64,000 nt of DNA from NCBI RefSeq assembly GCF_019175385.1, contig NC_083342.1, forward strand, positions 118,358,376 through 118,422,375, given 5' to 3'. The translations under genes were made by a program, and so were the position numbers. The notes under the pieces are model-generated. The model made no database searches. It saw only the letters and a program-made list of their open reading frames with translations, and had not been told where the DNA came from. Shown here in pieces: positions 63,561-64,000 of the stretch (position 1 is the first letter of the stretch; each line of letters begins with the position of its first letter). This DNA comes from Lycium barbarum. Lineage: Eukaryota > Streptophyta > Magnoliopsida > Solanales > Solanaceae.

Positions 63561-64000
63561 TGTGATGCTGCACAGACACTAGTAATGACACCCAAATAGA
63601 CAAGTTCCTTGGTCAAGACTCCAGTTGGATTGTCAGATTCTCCCACTTGTTTCCTTGCTGCATTCACACTTTACCATCTCTACTAGATTTTTGCGAAATT
63701 CTTTTGGTTTTTCATCCGGTGCTCGGTATTCGTATTGGGGCTTAACTAAATCTGAATTCACGCTGGAAAGTTTGACATTGGGTTTAAAGTGTTCCCTAAC
63801 AAAGGCGACTTTGTAACCACCATGTATCTAAATACAGTTGAGTGTATGTTTTATGTAGTAACGATTTAGAGATATTTATATAATTAGGTACTACCTTATA
63901 AGGTAATTACATATACATCATTGTGACACTTAATTAATGATAAAAATAGTAACTGGCCTAAAAGTACAGAAATTCTTGGTAAGCTAAACATTATTATGGC
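63561..64000. other. Right-edge DNA, nothing recognised
   Basis: AT-rich sequence after the retrotransposon with no recognisable gene or repeat. Confidence 0.4.

Overview
The window is plant nuclear DNA from a eudicot, most likely a member of the Solanaceae. The genes are split by AT-rich GT-AG introns. A cytosolic-type tRNA-Pro is present. The repeats (tRNA-derived SINEs, long-LTR Ty3/gypsy solo LTRs, hAT, MULE, Stowaway and Tourist MITEs) are of types I associate with nightshade genomes. The family-level assignment is inference, because no database search was possible.

Genes in order: a trihelix transcription factor cut by the left edge (1-671, -); an ankyrin-repeat/PGG-type membrane protein (8434-10492, -); an 11-exon, three-RRM hnRNP R/Q-like protein of the LIF2 group (13204-18633, -); a three-exon nucleotide-diphospho-sugar transferase family protein (24196-26278, -); a seven-exon ROP/RAC small GTPase with a C-terminal CaaL box (30180-33743, -); the twin-CX9C protein COX23 (45130-46757, +); a five-exon CYP714-like cytochrome P450 (47566-50140, -); tRNA-Pro(AGG) (50576-50647, +); and a mitochondrial-type PPR protein (52312-54276, +). 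These are unrelated single genes. Nothing suggests a cluster or shared pathway. For six of the seven multi-exon or intronless genes seen whole, every exon junction keeps frame. The ankyrin gene is the exception.

Mobile DNA fills most of the rest. Two LTR retrotransposons of the chromovirus type are present. One (57293-63555, +) is intact: its 758-bp LTRs differ at one base and it has a single uninterrupted 1642-codon gag-pol reading frame. The other (34482-43027, -) also has near-identical LTRs (3 substitutions and 1 indel), yet carries three stops, three frameshifts and a nested 2.7-kb solo LTR. Two further solo LTRs (4697-6845 and 22027-23781) have perfect 5-bp target duplications. Three hairpin-rich MULE-type MITEs (2983-3863, 6943-7405, 44293-44891) have perfect 9-bp duplications, and a hAT-type MITE (43315-44096) has a perfect 8-bp duplication. 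There are three SINE insertions, one reduced to 33 bp between 16-bp duplications.

I found no CRISPR array, bacterial-type operon or viral gene set. The items most worth a second look are the young, apparently complete chromovirus whose coding frame runs through the polypurine tract into the 3' LTR, its decayed but recently moved relative, and several places where MITEs or repeats touch splice sites or promoter regions of host genes.
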